A stretch of 64,000 nt of DNA from Deltaproteobacteria bacterium RBG_13_43_22 (GTDB lineage Bacteria; Desulfobacterota; RBG-13-43-22), in the NCBI GenBank assembly GCA_001797675.1, contig MGQB01000038.1:1-64000 (forward strand), read 5' to 3'. Numbering within the stretch: the first letter of the stretch is position 1; the number at the start of each line of letters is the position of its first letter. This document shows, piece by piece, positions 61,158 to 64,000 of the stretch. Under the pieces are notes generated by a model. That model had not been told where the DNA came from and did not search any database. It worked only from the letters and a program-made list of their open reading frames with translations. Both the position numbers and the translations under genes were made by a program.

Positions 61158-62943
61158 TCTTTTGGAGCCAGAATCCGCCAATGCCGTCCTGAAGGGGATA
61201 GGGGCCTCCGGTGGCGTGGCCGTCGGCAGGGCTTATCTGGTGGATCGCAGCCGGGTCAAGGTCGTTTATCAACATCTTCTCGATCCATATCTGATCGAGC
61301 CGGAAATAAAACGATTCAAAGAGGCGGTCGACAAAGCGGATGTCCAATTGCATCAGATCATCGAAGAAATCCCTAAAGAAATCAAGGACCACGCCGGTAT
61401 TATCGATTCCCACCGCTTGATATTGCGTGACCGGATGATCTATGATCAGACTTTAGAGATTATCCGGAACGAACAGATCAATGCCGAATGGGCCCTTAAA
61501 AAAGCCGTAGAACACACCCAGGAGGTCTTCGCCAAGATAAAAGACGAGTATTTTCGCAGCCGGATCAGTGATGTGGTTTATGTTTCAGAGAGGATCCTCA
61601 GAAATCTGACCGGAAAGCAATTTGAAAACCTATCGGATATCCAGGGACAGGTCATTATTGTGGCCCATGATCTCTCTCCCGCGGATACCACCCAGATGCG
61701 TCTGGACAATGTCTTGGGTTTTGTCACCGATATGGGCGGTAAGACTTCCCATACCGCTATCATTGCCCAATCCCTGGAGATCCCGGCCGTAGTCGGTCTG
61801 GAGCGGATCACCCAGGAGGTCGACAGCGGCGATCTGATCATTGTGGACGGTAGCGACGGGCAGGTGGTTCTAAACCCCGACCCGGGAACGTTAGAGCTGT
61901 TTCAACAAAAAAAGAAAAAGTTTGACGAATACCGGACCGAAATTGCCAAATACAGCTTTCTCCCGGCCGAAACCCTGGATGGATATCAAATCAAGACCCG
62001 GGCCAATATCGAATTTCTGGAAGAGATTCCCTCGGTGTTGGCCCAGGGGGCAGAGGGTATCGGTCTTTTTCGTACGGAATTTTTATATTTGAGCCAGAAA
62101 GAATTGCCCAGTGAGCAAACCCTGTTCGAAAGTTTCAGAAATGTTGTCCGGATAATCGCCCCCAATCCGGTAACGATTCGGACCCTCGATATCGGTGGGG
62201 ACAAATTCGCCTCCCATTTGGACTTGGCTGACGAGATGAACCCGGCCCTGGGGTTGAGAGCCATCCGCTTTTGTCTGAAGGAAGTGGATATTTTTAAGCG
62301 GCAGCTAAGGGCAATCTTAAGGGCCAGTTCCTATGGGAACTTGAAGATTCTCTTTCCCATGATTTCCGACATCGACGAGGTCTTCAGGGCCAAGGCCATC
62401 CTTAAGGAAGTCATAAAAGATCTTCAAAAGGAGAATATTCCCTTTGCTCCCCAGATCCCCATCGGGATCATGATTGAGATCCCTTCTGCCGTGGCCATGG
62501 CCGATCTTCTGGCCCGGGAAGTCGATTTTTTCAGTATCGGAACTAACGACCTGATTCAATATACCCTGGCCATCGACCGGGTCAATGAACATGTGGCTCA
62601 TATGTATCAGCCTTTACACCCGGCCATCCTGCGTTTGATCCGGCAAACCGTTGAGGCTGGCCACCGGGCAGGGATCCCGGTGGCCATGTGCGGGGAGATG
62701 GCCGGAGAACCTCTATACATCCCGATTTTACTCGGACTTGGACTGGATGAATTGAGTATGAATCCCATGTCCATCCCCCGGGTCAAGCAGATCATCCGGA
62801 TGGCCTCTTATGCAGAATCCAAGGAATTTTTAAACAAAGTCTTTTCCCTGAACACAACCGAAGAGATTAACCGCTATGTCCTGCAGGAAATGGTCCAGTT
62901 GTTTTCCGACCATTTCAGGACCAATGGAACGATGATTTATTAA
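61135..62943 (+). CDS. ptsI: PTS enzyme I (phosphoenolpyruvate-protein phosphotransferase)
   Basis: 602 aa. Starts with GIGASGGVAVGRAYLVDRS; phospho-His motif GGKTSHTAIIAQSLEIPAVV (about 200-219); PEP-binding GIGLFRTEFLYL, DIGGDKFASHL, FSIGTNDLIQYTLAIDR and the active-site CGEMAGEP Cys. It transfers phosphate from PEP to HPr. With no EII in the window, a regulatory phosphorelay role is possible. Confidence 0.95.
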   Translation: MTNSEKNNLLEPESANAVLKGIGASGGVAVGRAYLVDRSRVKVVYQHLLDPYLIEPEIKRFKEAVDKADVQLHQIIEEIPKEIKDHAGIIDSHRLILRDRMIYDQTLEIIRNEQINAEWALKKAVEHTQEVFAKIKDEYFRSRISDVVYVSERILRNLTGKQFENLSDIQGQVIIVAHDLSPADTTQMRLDNVLGFVTDMGGKTSHTAIIAQSLEIPAVVGLERITQEVDSGDLIIVDGSDGQVVLNPDPGTLELFQQKKKKFDEYRTEIAKYSFLPAETLDGYQIKTRANIEFLEEIPSVLAQGAEGIGLFRTEFLYLSQKELPSEQTLFESFRNVVRIIAPNPVTIRTLDIGGDKFASHLDLADEMNPALGLRAIRFCLKEVDIFKRQLRAILRASSYGNLKILFPMISDIDEVFRAKAILKEVIKDLQKENIPFAPQIPIGIMIEIPSAVAMADLLAREVDFFSIGTNDLIQYTLAIDRVNEHVAHMYQPLHPAILRLIRQTVEAGHRAGIPVAMCGEMAGEPLYIPILLGLGLDELSMNPMSIPRVKQIIRMASYAESKEFLNKVFSLNTTEEINRYVLQEMVQLFSDHFRTNGTMIY

Positions 62944-63008
62944 TAGAAAAAGGATTCAAGTGAAAGACTGAAAAAAAGATCCTCGAACCCCCGAACCCTT
63001 ATTTTCGA

Positions 63009-63473
63009 ATGCCTATGCCCGAACACATCAAAATAATCAGTCAAAATCGCAAGGCCCATCACGATTACCAAATTCAGGAAACCATTGAAGCCGGATTGAT
63101 ATTGACCGGACCGGAGGTCAAATCCCTGCGTCTCGGGCGGGCCAATCTAAAAGACAGTTATGCCAGACCCAAGGGAGGGGAAGTGTTTTTGTATGAGGTT
63201 CATATCAGCCCCTATGAAAATTCCCCTTTAAATGAGCAAGACCCGACCCGTACTCGAAAGCTCCTTCTTCATAAACAGGAGATCAGGCGGCTGACCGCTA
63301 AAATCAGGGAAAAAGGCTTAACGTTGGTTCCTCTTCGACTCTACTTCCTCGGCGGTAAGGCCAAGGTCGAACTGGCCCTGGCCAAAGGGAAGAAACTTTA
63401 TGATAAAAGAGAGGCCATCCAGAAAAAGGATATGAAGCGGGAGACCGACCGCCAGGAGCGAGGGAAAAAATAA
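63009..63473 (+). CDS. smpB: SsrA-binding protein SmpB
   Basis: 154 aa; ATG 63009 or 63015. IKIISQNRKAHHDYQIQETI (7-26), EVKSLRLGRANLKDSYARPK and the C-terminal KLYDKREAIQKKDMKRETDR tail are typical. It brings tmRNA to stalled ribosomes. No tmRNA gene follows within the window. Confidence 0.96.
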   Translation: MPMPEHIKIISQNRKAHHDYQIQETIEAGLILTGPEVKSLRLGRANLKDSYARPKGGEVFLYEVHISPYENSPLNEQDPTRTRKLLLHKQEIRRLTAKIREKGLTLVPLRLYFLGGKAKVELALAKGKKLYDKREAIQKKDMKRETDRQERGKK

Positions 63474-63857
63474 CTGCAACACCTTTTCCTTATCATCTTT
63501 CCTTTAAGTCCGCCCCGGCCAGGCATGGTATTTTGGATCTGATCCCCTACTCTCTGCCCTTTGCCACGTCTCGGAAAGCCAGGAAGTATTCTATCCAGGG
63601 CCAGAATGTCGAATTCGGAAAGATAGCTCGAAAACTTTTCTTTGTTTTTACCGTGTTTGTGTTGGAAAACCAGGACCACTCGAATTTGATGGTAAAAAAA
63701 CATTGACAGGCATCCGTTGATCAAAAAGGACAGAGAGCCAAACTGATTTCAGATTCGGTTTTAATGGGAACTGAAGGCTTTTAAGCAATGATCACAAATA
63801 CTTTTTTTCGTTAAAAACAAATCACCATTCATAGCAAAGTAATAAAAGGAGAATTCA
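63474..63857. other. Gene-poor spacer after smpB
   Basis: No supported gene. A 108-codon minus-strand frame partly overlaps smpB; its unknown sequence (KEKFSSYLSEFDILALDRIL) could be a remnant, but I cannot assign it. No tmRNA-like ends were found. Confidence 0.4.
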
Positions 63858-64000
63858 ATGAAAAGAGCCAAGTTGAGCCAAACGGGAACGGGCAAAGAAA
63901 CCAAAGACCCGGTTAATCCTTTGGAAGGCGTCTGGATGCTTCCCGGTTTTGGAAATACAGGGGTGGTGGAAACCTCCGAGGGGATTGTTTTAGTGGATGT
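63858..64000 (+). CDS. MBL-fold metallohydrolase, N-terminal part (cut by window end)
   Basis: 47 codons seen, AAAGGAG before ATG 63858. After a basic N-terminus, VWMLPGFGNTGVVETSEGIV and LVDV match the first strands of metallo-beta-lactamase-fold proteins of the alkylsulfatase-like type. The HxHxDH motif lies beyond the window. Confidence 0.7.
   Translation, partial: MKRAKLSQTGTGKETKDPVNPLEGVWMLPGFGNTGVVETSEGIVLVD

Noticed and set aside
63474-63857. tmRNA (ssrA) expected after smpB
   Set aside because: No tRNA-like ends or tag-encoding frame were found; a minus-strand 108-codon frame there could not be assigned either.

Overview
The window looks like a chromosomal segment of a strictly anaerobic, deltaproteobacterial-type bacterium (Desulfobacterota or a syntroph-like relative). 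This is an inference from gene content: several acyl-CoA synthetases, paired acyl-CoA dehydrogenases, an acyl-CoA mutase, an IpdAB-like CoA-transferase, TRAP and UGP-type transporters, a B12-binding radical SAM protein, a DUF169 protein and many intergenic hairpin elements. No rRNA or tRNA gene was seen.

Left end, 67-10312 (all minus strand): a very short CRISPR array lies downstream of a subtype III-D CRISPR-Cas operon. The operon runs cas6, cas10 (intact GGDD, no HD domain), csm3-like, csx10, two small helical proteins, two Csx7/Csm3-like RAMPs, csx19 and a TIGR03986-like RAMP. It is followed by a DUF6602 protein with a PD-(D/E)XK-like nuclease pattern. A near-consensus sigma70 promoter precedes cas6. 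No cas1/cas2 and no CARF effector are present. The DUF6602 nuclease between effector operon and array, and the doubled small-protein genes, are the most unusual parts of the window.

Middle, 10.5-54 kb: catabolic and transport genes arranged in small clusters. They are an autotransporter; acyl-CoA synthetase, NTF2-like protein and two acyl-CoA dehydrogenases; a phosphotriesterase-like lactonase; an Fe-S protein; a class III aminotransferase with an amidohydrolase; a ugpQ-ugpB-ugpA-ugpE-ugpC glycerophosphodiester/glycerol-3-phosphate uptake set; a fused IpdAB-like CoA-transferase, SDR and mutase large subunit; another acyl-CoA synthetase with a radical SAM protein and an MFS exporter; and a TRAP transporter. 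Between 18.8 and 26 kb sit toxin-antitoxin-like genes (vapBC, two nucleotidyltransferases, a broken hicB) among decayed intergenic DNA.

Right end, 54.5-63.5 kb: a conserved housekeeping block, ffh-rpsP-khpA-rimM-trmD-rplS-rnhB-yraN-rsmI, then HPr and enzyme I of a PTS, then smpB. A metallo-beta-lactamase-fold gene is cut by the window end.

The intergenic regions carry several dispersed hairpin-rich families: A (5 copies, about 120-139 bp), B (5 copies or fragments, with a covarying terminal stem), E (2 copies in the ribosomal block), and single MITE-like elements with terminal inverted repeats. Two decayed Y1/REP-associated transposase fragments suggest the kind of enzyme that may have moved some of them.
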